A stretch of 64,000 nt of DNA from Flavobacteriaceae bacterium (GTDB lineage: Bacteria > Bacteroidota > Bacteroidia > Flavobacteriales > Flavobacteriaceae). Positions 26,073 to 34,325 of this stretch are shown piece after piece (position 1 is the stretch's first letter; each line of letters starts with the position of its first letter). A program made the translations under genes and the position numbers. The stretch spans positions 26,092-90,091 of the forward strand of contig JAKITV010000004.1 in the NCBI GenBank assembly GCA_021647885.1. The letters run 5' to 3'. The notes beneath the pieces are model-generated. The model ran no database searches. It had not been told where the DNA came from and worked only from the letters and a program-made list of their open reading frames with translations.

Positions 26073-26115
26073 TTAGAGTGAATATTAATAAGAAACTCAA
26101 AAATAAAAAGATATC

Positions 26116-26150
26116 TTTGTCTTAAATATGATTTTTATCATATTTTTGTA
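26116..26150 (+). promoter_or_regulatory. Promoter of the nos cluster
   Basis: TTTG at 26116-26119 and TATTTTTGTA at 26141-26150 (21-bp spacing). The -7 box partly overlaps the right half of the palindrome at 26124-26145. The start codon of the first gene lies 51 nt further on. Confidence 0.65.
26124..26145. promoter_or_regulatory. Perfect palindromic operator in the nos promoter
   Basis: AAATATGAT, TTTT, ATCATATTT: 9-bp perfect arms and a 4-bp spacer. It fills the space between the -33 and -7 elements, which is the position of a repressor site. It fits an Rrf2/NsrR operator, but the inner ATGAT-N4-ATCAT also resembles FNR/DNR-type boxes. A second palindrome, AAAGATATCTTT, lies at 26107-26118 over the -33 box. 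Confidence 0.65.
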
Positions 26151-26201
26151 TATACGAAGGTCTTATTTTTGACCCAATTTAATTATCAATTAACATACAT
26201 T

Positions 26202-26699
26202 ATGAAAACACTAAAAACCCTATCAATCTTCTTTGTTCTATTAGTTCTTAGCTGTGGTGGAAACGATGAAACGAAGAAAGAATCTTCAAAAGTAAAACTT
26301 AAAACCACAGAAAAAAAGGTCGAAGCTAAAAAAACTACAACAACAAAGCCTTCCGAAACTATTGATCTTGTTAACAAAGGTGTCGGTCCTATAACTTCAG
26401 TTACTTTAGCTCCAGAAGTAGATCAAGCTATGGCTGCTCAAGGTGCAAGTATATATAAAAAAATGTGTACTGCTTGCCATAAGCCAGACAAAAAATTTAT
26501 TGGTCCAGCTCCAAAAGGGATTATGGAAAGACGAACTCCAGAATGGATAATGAATATAATTTTAGATCCAGAAGGCATGGTAAAAAACGATCCTTTAGCA
26601 AAAGCACTACTTATGGAATTTAACGGCTCACCAATGGCAAATCAAAATTTAACCGAAGAAGAAGCCAGAGCTGTACTTGAGTATTTTCGAACACTATAA
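26202..26699 (+). CDS. Cytochrome c lipoprotein of the nos cluster
   Basis: 165 residues from the ATG at 26202. An in-frame TTG at 26169 would only add a non-signal extension, so the ATG is preferred. Signal peptide with lipobox LVLSC (Cys18), then a Lys/Thr-rich linker and a class I cytochrome c domain with the haem site CTACH at 89-93 and the probable axial Met in NGSPMANQN. It is periplasmic and lipid-anchored, and by position the probable electron donor to NosZ. It is the first gene after the palindromic operator and is followed by the fasciclin gene after 33 bp. Confidence 0.92.
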   Translation: MKTLKTLSIFFVLLVLSCGGNDETKKESSKVKLKTTEKKVEAKKTTTTKPSETIDLVNKGVGPITSVTLAPEVDQAMAAQGASIYKKMCTACHKPDKKFIGPAPKGIMERRTPEWIMNIILDPEGMVKNDPLAKALLMEFNGSPMANQNLTEEEARAVLEYFRTL

Positions 26700-26732
26700 A
26701 TATATATGAATCAACACTATAAATAATATAAT

Positions 26733-27314
26733 ATGAAACCAAACCTTAAAATGTTATTTAGTGTAATTATTGTACTACTATTTATTAGTTGCAAAAATGA
26801 TGCTAATAACCAAAAAACAAACGACGACGCGACAACAGTTAACACACAAGCTGATAAGACTACAGGCCAAGCCTTTATAGCAGATGATGGTTCTATGCCA
26901 AATGTATTGCAAATTGCAATCGGATCTCCAGATCACACAACTTTAGTAGCTGCTGTACAAGCTGCAGATTTAGAAAATGCATTGGTTAATGCAGGACCTC
27001 TAATGGTATTTGCTCCAACAAACGCTGCTTTTGATGCTCTGCCTGAAGGCACAGTAGAAACTTTGCTTAAACCAGAAAACAAAAACACATTAGCAGACAT
27101 TTTAAAATACCATGTTACTCCTGGAAACTACAGCAAAGAATTTCTTAAAAAGTTTAAAAAACTTGGTCAAGCTAATAACCAGTATGTTACTGTAGAAGTA
27201 AAAGGTGATGATGTATATGTTGGTGGAGCAAAAATTCTTGGAAGCGTTAAAGCTGGAAACGGAATAGTGCATGTTATTGATAAAGTTATGTTACCACCTT
27301 CTAAAGAAAATTAA
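26733..27314 (+). CDS. Fasciclin (FAS1) domain lipoprotein
   Basis: 193 residues. Lipobox FISC near residue 20, then a Thr/Asp/Asn-rich linker and one FAS1 domain from about 60 to 190. The domain has the two classic blocks: LMVFAPTNAAFDALP and ILGSVKAGNGIVHVIDKVMLP. FAS1 domains are adhesion or scaffold modules. In Bacteroidota nos clusters such a gene is often found between a cytochrome c and nosZ, which suggests a periplasmic role in N2O reductase function, but the mechanism is not known to me. Confidence 0.9.
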   Translation: MKPNLKMLFSVIIVLLFISCKNDANNQKTNDDATTVNTQADKTTGQAFIADDGSMPNVLQIAIGSPDHTTLVAAVQAADLENALVNAGPLMVFAPTNAAFDALPEGTVETLLKPENKNTLADILKYHVTPGNYSKEFLKKFKKLGQANNQYVTVEVKGDDVYVGGAKILGSVKAGNGIVHVIDKVMLPPSKEN

Positions 27315-27344
27315 AATATTTAAAAACTAACACACAAAATAATA

Positions 27345-29306
27345 ATGAAAAATATAATTAAAATTTCTATTGGATTTCTATTGATTGCATTTGCTTTCAC
27401 TAGCTGTAATAATAGCAATTCATCACAATCAAAAGGAGCTTTATCATCTAGTGCTGCCGAAAAAGTTTATGTAGCACCTGGAGAGCACGACGAATTTTAC
27501 GCCTTTGTTTCAGGTGGATTTAGTGGACAGTTAGCTGTTTATGGATTGCCTTCAGGAAGACTGTTTAAGGTAATTCCCGTATTTTCAGTAGATGCTGAAA
27601 AAGCTTGGGGATTTAACGAAGAAACCAAACCTATGTTAAATACATCTTACGGTTTTATTCCTTGGGATGATTCTCACCATCCAGATATTTCTCAAACAAA
27701 TGGAGAGTTAGATGGCCGTTGGGTATTTATTAATGGAAACAATACACCTCGTATTGCAAAAATTGATTTAACAACTTTTGAGACAACAGAGATAATTGAA
27801 ATCCCTAATACTGCAGGGAATCACAGTTCATCATATGTAACTGATAATACTGAATATGTAATTGCTGGTACAAGATTTAGTATTCCTGTGCCTCAAAGAG
27901 ATATGTCTATTAAAGAATATAAAGGTAATTTTAAAGGAACACTTTCTTTTATTAAAGTTGACCCAGAAGATGGTGGAATGGAAATTAAATTTCAATTATT
28001 AATGCCAGGTTTCAATTATGATAAAGCACATCCTGGAAGAGGAAAATCTCATGGCTGGTTCTTCTACACAACTTATAATACCGAAGAAGCTCATAGTTTA
28101 TTAGAAGTAAATGCATCACAAAATGATAAAGATTTTATTGCTGCAGTTAACTGGAAAAAAATCGAAGAATATGTAAATAATGGTGGTGGAACTATGATGC
28201 CAACCAACTATGCACATAATGTTTATGACGACAGAACTCATAGTGCTACTTCTACAATGATAAAAGAAGTTCTTATGGTTGATCCATCTGAAGTTCCTGG
28301 TGCTGTTTACTTTTTACCAACACCTAAGTCTCCTCATGGTTGTGATGTAGATCCAACTGGAGAATATATTGTAGGGAGTGGAAAGCTTTCATCAAACGTT
28401 ACAGTACACTCTTTCACAAAAATGTTAGATGCTATTGAAAACGAAAAATTTGCAGGCGAAGCTTATGGTATTCCTATTTTAAACTTTGAAGATATTTTAG
28501 CAGGTAGCGTTGAGCAACCAGGTTTAGGGCCTTTACATACAGAGTTTGATGGTAAAGGAAATGCATATACAACATTCTTTATTTCATCTGAAGTTGTAAA
28601 ATGGAAATTAGGAACTTGGGAAGTTTTAGACAGAAAACCAACCTATTATTCAGTAGGTCACTTAATGATTCCTGGAGGGAATTCTCAAAAGCCTTATGGA
28701 AAATATCTATTGGCCATGAATAAAATTACCAAAGATCGATATTTACCTACTGGTCCAGAAGTAACACAATCTGCTCAATTATACGACATAACAGGAGATA
28801 AAATGGAACTTTTATTAGATTTTCCAACAGTTGGAGAACCACATTATGCAGCAGGAATTCCAGCAGATTTGATAAAATCTAAATCTAAGAAGTTGTTTAA
28901 TTTAGAAGAAAACGAACATCCTTATGCAACTAAAACTCCTGCAGATGTTAAAGTTGTTAGAAATGGAAAAGAAGTTCATATTTATATGACTACGATTAGA
29001 AGTAACATGAACCCAGACAATATAGAAGGTGTCAAGGTTGGGGATAAAGTATATTTCCACGTAACTAATCTTGAGCAAGATTATGATGTACCACATGGTA
29101 TAGCTATGATAGGTGCTAATACATCAGAGTTGCTTATTATGCCAGGACAAACAGAAACATTTGTTTGGTATCCTAAAAAAGTTGGTGTTTGGCCATTCTA
29201 TTGTACAGATTTCTGTTCTGCTTTGCACCAAGAAATGCAAGGTTACGTAAGAGTGTCTCCAAAAAACTCAAATATAGAATTGTCATGGTCTCTTGGAGAA
29301 GATTAA
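27345..29306 (+). CDS. nosZ: Nitrous oxide reductase, clade II (Sec/lipoprotein type)
   Basis: 653 residues. The N-terminus is a Sec signal with a lipobox-like FTSC (Cys21) and no twin arginine, which marks the clade II form. The seven-bladed propeller carries the CuZ histidines in DSHHPD (H111, H112), GNHSS, KSPHGCD, GPLHTE and GEPHYA. The C-terminal cupredoxin domain holds the binuclear CuA site CTDFCSALHQEM (C620, C624, H628, M631). The enzyme reduces N2O to N2 in the periplasm. It follows the fasciclin gene by 30 bp and ends at a terminator (29358-29395), so the accessory genes after it may have separate transcription. Confidence 0.97.
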   Translation: MKNIIKISIGFLLIAFAFTSCNNSNSSQSKGALSSSAAEKVYVAPGEHDEFYAFVSGGFSGQLAVYGLPSGRLFKVIPVFSVDAEKAWGFNEETKPMLNTSYGFIPWDDSHHPDISQTNGELDGRWVFINGNNTPRIAKIDLTTFETTEIIEIPNTAGNHSSSYVTDNTEYVIAGTRFSIPVPQRDMSIKEYKGNFKGTLSFIKVDPEDGGMEIKFQLLMPGFNYDKAHPGRGKSHGWFFYTTYNTEEAHSLLEVNASQNDKDFIAAVNWKKIEEYVNNGGGTMMPTNYAHNVYDDRTHSATSTMIKEVLMVDPSEVPGAVYFLPTPKSPHGCDVDPTGEYIVGSGKLSSNVTVHSFTKMLDAIENEKFAGEAYGIPILNFEDILAGSVEQPGLGPLHTEFDGKGNAYTTFFISSEVVKWKLGTWEVLDRKPTYYSVGHLMIPGGNSQKPYGKYLLAMNKITKDRYLPTGPEVTQSAQLYDITGDKMELLLDFPTVGEPHYAAGIPADLIKSKSKKLFNLEENEHPYATKTPADVKVVRNGKEVHIYMTTIRSNMNPDNIEGVKVGDKVYFHVTNLEQDYDVPHGIAMIGANTSELLIMPGQTETFVWYPKKVGVWPFYCTDFCSALHQEMQGYVRVSPKNSNIELSWSLGED

Positions 29307-29357
29307 TAATATGAAGATTAATAGCTAGGAGAATTTTGTTTTAGTGTTTATTTTCCT

Positions 29358-29395
29358 AAAAAGGCGGGAGTAATTGGTTGTTTCTCCCGCTTTTT
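29358..29395 (+). terminator. Rho-independent terminator after nosZ
   Basis: AAAAAGGCGGGAG, 13-nt loop, CTCCCGCTTTTT. A GC-rich stem followed by T tract, 52 bp past the nosZ stop. A near-match to a -7 box (GATATTTG, 29413-29420) follows and could restart transcription for the accessory genes. Confidence 0.85.
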
Positions 29396-29508
29396 ATTTG
29401 AAAAAAAATTCCGATATTTGTAGTAGAGTATTAATAATACAATTATCACTCTCACTAGCCTTATTATTGTCAAAAAAGAGCAAATCAGAATAACTGAAAA
29501 AAAAGAAA

Positions 29509-30099
29509 ATGGAAAAGTCAAAAATGTTAATGTTGTTAGCAGCATTACTCCCTTTGGGATTGTTTATATTTCCTTTATGGAACATAACTCTTGAAGCACC
29601 TCAATATCCTACTCCATTAGGAATGAATATTCATATAAATGATTTTACCGATGCTAATCCTTTCGATATTAAAAATATAAACATAATGAACCATTATGTT
29701 GGTATGAAATATATTCCCGATGCTATTCCAGAATTTAAAATATTCCCAGCAGGAATTATTATAACCACAATTATTGGACTTATAATTGGGTTTAAATTTA
29801 ATTACAAATGGTTTTTAGGATGGTTTATTTTAATGTGTGTTTTAAGTCTTGCAGGGCTTTATGACTTTTATCTCTGGAATTATGACTACGGTCACGATCT
29901 GGATCCAAGAGCAATAATGAAATTTACTAATCCTGATGGCAGTGCTATGGGCTTTCAACCTCCTTTATTTGGATCTAAAGATGTACTTAATTTTAAAGTA
30001 CATTCTTATCCGCGTTTTGGAGCACTGTTTTTAGCTTTAGGTATAGGATTATCATTTTTTGCTTACTTGCTTGGCAAAAAGGAAAAAATAAAACAATGA
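29509..30099 (+). CDS. Nos-cluster integral membrane protein, unknown function
   Basis: 196 residues with four hydrophobic helices (about 7-24, 82-100, 104-124 and 170-188). Large extracytoplasmic loops contain histidines: NHYVGM near 62-67 in the first loop, and YDYGHDLDP plus SKDVLNFKVHSYP in the second. It overlaps nosL by 4 bp (ATGA), which implies translational coupling and a shared task. The histidine- and methionine-bearing loops would suit a copper or haem site, but no family function is known to me. NosR, the usual membrane partner of clade I NosZ, is absent from this cluster. Confidence 0.85.
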   Translation: MEKSKMLMLLAALLPLGLFIFPLWNITLEAPQYPTPLGMNIHINDFTDANPFDIKNINIMNHYVGMKYIPDAIPEFKIFPAGIIITTIIGLIIGFKFNYKWFLGWFILMCVLSLAGLYDFYLWNYDYGHDLDPRAIMKFTNPDGSAMGFQPPLFGSKDVLNFKVHSYPRFGALFLALGIGLSFFAYLLGKKEKIKQ

Positions 30100-30533
30100 A
30101 TAAAAAGTTAATTGTTGTTCTAATTGTTACATCGGTTTTAATTGCATGTAACGCAAAACCTAAAGCTATAGAATATGGTGTAGATGGTTGTCATTTTTGC
30201 AAAATGACAATTGTGGATAAACTACATGCGGCCGAAATTGTAACTGAAAAAGGAAAAGTATATAAGTTTGATGCTACAGAATGCATGATAAATTTTATGG
30301 GTGAATTTGATACTTCAACCATAGCATTATACTTATCAAATAATTATACAGAACCTGAAGTGTTAATAGACGCTACTCAAGCTACATTTTTAATTAGCAA
30401 AAATATACCAAGCCCAATGGGAGCCTTTCTTTCAGCATTTAAAAATAAAGAAGACGCTATTAAAACTCAAGCAGAAAAAAGTGGTGATATTTATACTTGG
30501 GAAGAACTTTTAACACATTTAAAAAACAAGTAA
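30096..30533 (+). CDS. nosL: NosL copper chaperone lipoprotein
   Basis: 145 residues. Lipobox LIAC with Cys18, then the NosL signature GCHFCKM (C32, C35, M37) and a later ATECMINFM segment with Cys and Met. NosL binds Cu(I) and supplies it to the copper sites of NosZ in the periplasm. Start overlaps the preceding gene by 4 bp; nosD follows after 33 bp. Confidence 0.94.
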   Translation: MNKKLIVVLIVTSVLIACNAKPKAIEYGVDGCHFCKMTIVDKLHAAEIVTEKGKVYKFDATECMINFMGEFDTSTIALYLSNNYTEPEVLIDATQATFLISKNIPSPMGAFLSAFKNKEDAIKTQAEKSGDIYTWEELLTHLKNK

Positions 30534-30566
30534 AACTTCAATTTTATTTTATTGTACTTTGCGCTT

Positions 30567-31808
30567 ATGAAAAAGGGCTTTATTTCTTTAATTATAATCT
30601 TCTGTGCTTCAGTTTTAAATATAAAAGCTGAAACCATTGAGGTTTGCACAACTTGTAAGATCACTTCAATAAAAGAAGCCATTGCTATTGCCAAAGATTT
30701 TGATACCATTATTGTAAAAAAAGGGACTTACTACGAATATGATATTGTTATAGATAAACCACTAACCATTATTGGTGAAAATTATCCTGTTATTGATGGT
30801 AAATTAAAAGGGGAAATCATTACAATTCATTCAGATAATGTTACTGTTGGTGGGTTTCATATAATAAACGTAGGAATAAGTTATACTGAAGATTATGCTG
30901 CAATTCGCATTGTAAAAAGCAAAAATTTTATTATTCAGAATTTAAAACTCGAAAAGCTTTTCTTCGGAATTTATTTAGAAAAAGCCAAGGAAGGTAAAAT
31001 ACTTAATAACACTATAATAGGTGATGCCAAGCAAGAATATAATTCTGGGAATGGTATCCAATTATGGTATAGTAAAAACATAGAAATAGAAGGCAATTAT
31101 GTACAAGGTGTGCGAGACGGCATTTATTTAGAGTTTTCAGATTTCTGTAATATTACCAATAATATAAGTAAAGGTAATATACGATATGGACTTCATTTCA
31201 TGTTCTCAAACAACGATGTATATAAAGGCAATACATTCGAAAATAATGGTGCTGGTGTTGCGGTTATGTTTTCGAAAAAAATAAAGATGTACAACAACAC
31301 TTTTAAAGAAAATTGGGGATCGGCTTCTTATGGTTTACTTTTAAAAGAAATAAACGATGCCGAAATTATAGGTAATACTTTTGAAAAAAACACTATTGGG
31401 ATAAACATTGAAGGCACGAACCGAATTAATTACAAAAACAATGATTTTATTAGAAATGGTTGGGCTATAAAAGTTCGAGGTGCATGTTATGCTAACATTT
31501 TTTCTGGGAATAATTTTTTGTACAACTCATTCGACCTTTCCTATAATAGTAAAATGAATGACAATGTGTTTGATGGAAATTATTGGAGCAATTATGCAGG
31601 TTACGACTTGGACAAAGATGGGATTGGCGATGTGCCTTATAGACCAGTAAAATTATTTTCATATATTGTGAACCGCACACCAGAAACTATTATATTGCTC
31701 CGTAGTTTGTTTATAGATATTATAGATTTTTCTGAAAAAGTATCACCAGTTTTTACACCAGATGATTTGTTGGATAATAACCCTTCAATAAAAAAAATAG
31801 AATGGTAA
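30567..31808 (+). CDS. nosD: NosD periplasmic copper-insertion protein
   Basis: 413 residues from the ATG at 30567. An upstream in-frame TTG at 30552 adds only MYFAL before the signal peptide and is not preferred. A Sec signal peptide (MKKGFISLIIIFCASVLNIKA) leads into a right-handed parallel beta-helix of repeated Asn-rich rungs (for example GNYVQGVRDGIYLEFSD, NNISKGNIRYGLHFMFSN). It ends with the NosD-specific NYWSNYAGYDLDKDGIGD block. NosD works with NosFY in maturing the CuZ centre. The 3' end overlaps nosF by 7 bp. Confidence 0.95.
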   Translation: MKKGFISLIIIFCASVLNIKAETIEVCTTCKITSIKEAIAIAKDFDTIIVKKGTYYEYDIVIDKPLTIIGENYPVIDGKLKGEIITIHSDNVTVGGFHIINVGISYTEDYAAIRIVKSKNFIIQNLKLEKLFFGIYLEKAKEGKILNNTIIGDAKQEYNSGNGIQLWYSKNIEIEGNYVQGVRDGIYLEFSDFCNITNNISKGNIRYGLHFMFSNNDVYKGNTFENNGAGVAVMFSKKIKMYNNTFKENWGSASYGLLLKEINDAEIIGNTFEKNTIGINIEGTNRINYKNNDFIRNGWAIKVRGACYANIFSGNNFLYNSFDLSYNSKMNDNVFDGNYWSNYAGYDLDKDGIGDVPYRPVKLFSYIVNRTPETIILLRSLFIDIIDFSEKVSPVFTPDDLLDNNPSIKKIEW

Positions 31809-32509
31809 CTATTGAAAATTTGCATAAAAAATTTAACAAAAACATAGTACTAAGTGGTATTGACCTCAATATTAACGAAGGTGGTATTTTTGCTGTCCTT
31901 GGACCAAATGGTTCTGGAAAAACAACGCTTATTAAGTCTATTTTAGGAATGGTTATTCCTAACAAAGGAAAAATATCAGTACTCGGCACAAACATAAAGC
32001 ACAATTCAGCATATAGAAGTAAAATTGACTATTTACCACAAATTGCAAACTTTCCCAATAATCTTAAGGTTAGGGAACTTATTAAAATGATAAAGGATTT
32101 GCGTGGTAAAACCGATGAAGATGTGCGCTTAATTAAGCTCTTTAATTTAGAGCCTTTTTTAAACAAAAAATTGGGCAACCTATCGGGAGGAACAAAGCAA
32201 AAAGTGAATATTGTTTTAACCTTTATGTTCGATAGCCCTTTAATAATACTTGACGAGCCTACAACTGGTTTAGATCCTATTTCGTTAATTGAACTAAAAA
32301 AACTTATTCAAAACGAAAAAGCTAAAGGAAAAACCCTTTTAATAACATCTCATATCATGAGTTTTGTTGAAGAAGTATCAGACGAAATTGTTTTTATTTT
32401 AGAAGGCGAAATTTATTTTAAAGGAACCATAAACGACTTAAAAACAAAAACAGATCAACCCGATTTTGAACACGCTATTGCATCAATTTTAACAATCAAT
32501 AATGCTTAA
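31802..32509 (+). CDS. nosF: NosF ABC transporter ATPase
   Basis: 235 residues. Walker A GPNGSGKTT (34-42), signature LSGGTKQK, Walker B LIILDEPTTGLDP, and the switch His in LLITSHIMS. It powers the NosDFY complex required for NosZ copper-centre assembly. Start overlaps nosD by 7 bp and the end overlaps nosY by 8 bp, so the three are tightly coupled. Confidence 0.96.
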   Translation: MVTIENLHKKFNKNIVLSGIDLNINEGGIFAVLGPNGSGKTTLIKSILGMVIPNKGKISVLGTNIKHNSAYRSKIDYLPQIANFPNNLKVRELIKMIKDLRGKTDEDVRLIKLFNLEPFLNKKLGNLSGGTKQKVNIVLTFMFDSPLIILDEPTTGLDPISLIELKKLIQNEKAKGKTLLITSHIMSFVEEVSDEIVFILEGEIYFKGTINDLKTKTDQPDFEHAIASILTINNA

Positions 32510-33284
32510 AATATTAAAATATAGTTTTTACGATTTAATGCGAAGCCGTTGGAGCTACGTGTATTTTGTTTTTTACCTGCTTCTTGGTGTTGTGTTATTA
32601 TTTCTTAATAACAATTTATCTAAAGCAGTCATTACATTAATGAATGTAATTATAGTTCTTGTTCCATTAATAGGAACCATTTTTGGAGTCATGTATTATT
32701 ACAATTCTAAAGAATTTACAGAACTTTTATTAGCACAACCCTTAAAGCGATCGTCCATATTTTTAGGACAATATCTAGGTGTCGCTTTGTCCTTATCTAT
32801 GAGTTTAATATTAGGATTAGGGATTCCTTTCGTGTTCTACGGTTTATTTAGGTCGAATGACATTTGGGATTTTTCATTATTGTTAATTACTGGAACTTTT
32901 TTAACTTTTATATTTACTGCTTTGGCATTTAATATTGCTTTATCAAACGAAAATAGAATAAAAGGTTTTGGTTATGCCATTTTACTTTGGTTGTTTTTAG
33001 CAGTAATTTATGATGGTTTATTTTTAATGTCCTTAATTCTTTTTGAGGATTATCCATTAGATAAATTATCTCTTTTTGGCACAATGCTTAATCCTATTGA
33101 TCTCTCAAGAACACTCATTCTATTAAAACTGGATATTTCTGCATTGTTAGGTTATACTGGAGCGGTTTTTAAAAAATTCTTCGGCACAAACTTTGGCTTA
33201 ATTGTTTCTATTATAATGCTTTCCGTTTGGGTTGTTTTACCAGTTTTAAGAATAGTATATAAATCAAATAGAAAAGATTTTTAA
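32502..33284 (+). CDS. nosY: NosY ABC transporter permease
   Basis: 260 residues with six predicted transmembrane helices. A cytoplasmic N-terminus (MLKILKYSFYDLMRSRWSYV) has the typical coupling region, and the conserved EFTELLLAQPLKR segment in the first cytoplasmic loop interacts with the ATPase in this family. It is the membrane partner of NosF and NosD. The next gene, a lipoprotein, starts 30 bp downstream on the same strand. Confidence 0.94.
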   Translation: MLKILKYSFYDLMRSRWSYVYFVFYLLLGVVLLFLNNNLSKAVITLMNVIIVLVPLIGTIFGVMYYYNSKEFTELLLAQPLKRSSIFLGQYLGVALSLSMSLILGLGIPFVFYGLFRSNDIWDFSLLLITGTFLTFIFTALAFNIALSNENRIKGFGYAILLWLFLAVIYDGLFLMSLILFEDYPLDKLSLFGTMLNPIDLSRTLILLKLDISALLGYTGAVFKKFFGTNFGLIVSIIMLSVWVVLPVLRIVYKSNRKDF

Positions 33285-33314
33285 ATCCATAATAAACATT
33301 AATTTATACATATC

Positions 33315-33776
33315 ATGAAAATAAAACTTTTAACCATATTCGTTCTAATATTATCACTTATGAGTTGCAAAAATGAAACTCAAAAAAATAATCCCAATAC
33401 AACTGAAGCAGAAGAAGTGACTGTTGATGAATCCTTAAAATTAAGACTTGATAATGGAGAGAAATGGGTTGCTAACAAAGAAACCCATATTGGCATTAAA
33501 AATATGGATTCCTTAATTAAAGCGTTTAATACAGATGATACTAAAAACTATTTTGATTTAGGTGAAGCACTTTCAAAGCAAACCAGTTATGTGATAAAAA
33601 ACTGTTCTATGAAAGGCGAACCTCATGATCAATTACATATTGTTTTAGTGCCAATGTTAGATGAAATTTCGGTGTTAAAAGAAGCCAAAAACAACAAGGA
33701 TGCCTCCAAGGCTCTTGAAAACCTGAAAGCTCTAATCACAAAATATTTTATATATTTTAGGTATAGTAAAACCTGA
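33315..33776 (+). CDS. Lipoprotein with CxMxGxxHxxLH motif, possible metal binder
   Basis: 153 residues. Lipobox SLMSC (Cys18), a Thr/Glu-rich linker, then a helical domain. Near 98-110 it has NCSMKGEPHDQLHIV, a Cys-Met-His-His pattern of the kind that binds copper or another soft metal. I have the impression that similar small periplasmic proteins occur in other Bacteroidota beside copper and respiratory genes, but cannot name a family. It lies 30 bp after nosY and 44 bp before the CNGKC gene, so it is probably part of the extended nos transcript. Confidence 0.8.
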   Translation: MKIKLLTIFVLILSLMSCKNETQKNNPNTTEAEEVTVDESLKLRLDNGEKWVANKETHIGIKNMDSLIKAFNTDDTKNYFDLGEALSKQTSYVIKNCSMKGEPHDQLHIVLVPMLDEISVLKEAKNNKDASKALENLKALITKYFIYFRYSKT

Positions 33777-33808
33777 TTTTAATCATAAACTCACCAACAC
33801 TTATTATT

Positions 33809-33816
33809 TAAATTTG
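33809..33816 (+). promoter_or_regulatory. TAAATTTG box 4 nt before a GTG start
   Basis: TAAATTTG, CGTT, GTG. A perfect -7 element with the same 4-nt spacing to the start codon as tatD, dxs and the prenyl synthase gene. No TTTG is found at the -33 distance. Confidence 0.45.
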
Positions 33817-33820
33817 CGTT

Positions 33821-34219
33821 GTGATCATATCATTTACAAATAAAATAGTAGCGTTAATATTATCCATTATATTGTTGACACATAATATAAACAATGCTAT
33901 TATAATAGGTGATTTTATAATCAATCAGGACATAATAGCCAAAACCTTATGTATTCAAAAGGAAGAACAAAAAGGGTGTAATGGCAAATGCCAACTTCGT
34001 AAGGAACTCTCACAAAACATTAATTCAGATTCTAATAGTGAGTCCCAAATTCCAGAAACCAAAAGAATGGCATTAGACTTCTATAACATTACAAATAGCA
34101 ACAATGTTAAATCTCAATGGGCTTGGAGCTTAAATACTAAACATAAAATCATTACCAATAGTAATATACCAACATCTATTTATTATGATGTAGATACTCC
34201 TCCTCCAATTTTTAGTTAA
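33821..34219 (+). CDS. Small exported CNGKC protein, possible copper binder
   Basis: 132 residues from a GTG start; no ATG is available upstream of the signal peptide. A hydrophobic segment (KIVALILSIILLTHNI) acts as signal peptide or anchor. The mature part contains LCIQKEEQKGCNGKCQLRKEL, whose three cysteines (one alone, then CNGKC) suggest a metal site or redox pair, and a Pro-rich end DTPPPIFS. Short proteins with a 'CxGKCyL.k.l' core accompany metal-uptake TonB receptors in this phylum, as I recall. A perfect -7 box ends 4 nt before the GTG, so it may start a sub-transcript that includes the next two genes. Confidence 0.72.
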   Translation: MIISFTNKIVALILSIILLTHNINNAIIIGDFIINQDIIAKTLCIQKEEQKGCNGKCQLRKELSQNINSDSNSESQIPETKRMALDFYNITNSNNVKSQWAWSLNTKHKIITNSNIPTSIYYDVDTPPPIFS

Positions 34220-34325
34220 TCTTTATTGTTTACTGGTAAACTTAATGTTTCCCAACAATTATTTGCTTATTTATTTAAGCGAACAAGATGCTATATAACA
34301 TATATAAACATAAAATTACTAAAAA

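Noticed and set aside
26169..26201. TTG start extending the cytochrome c protein by 11 residues
   Set aside because: The extension precedes a complete signal peptide that begins at the ATG at 26202, so the longer form would spoil export.
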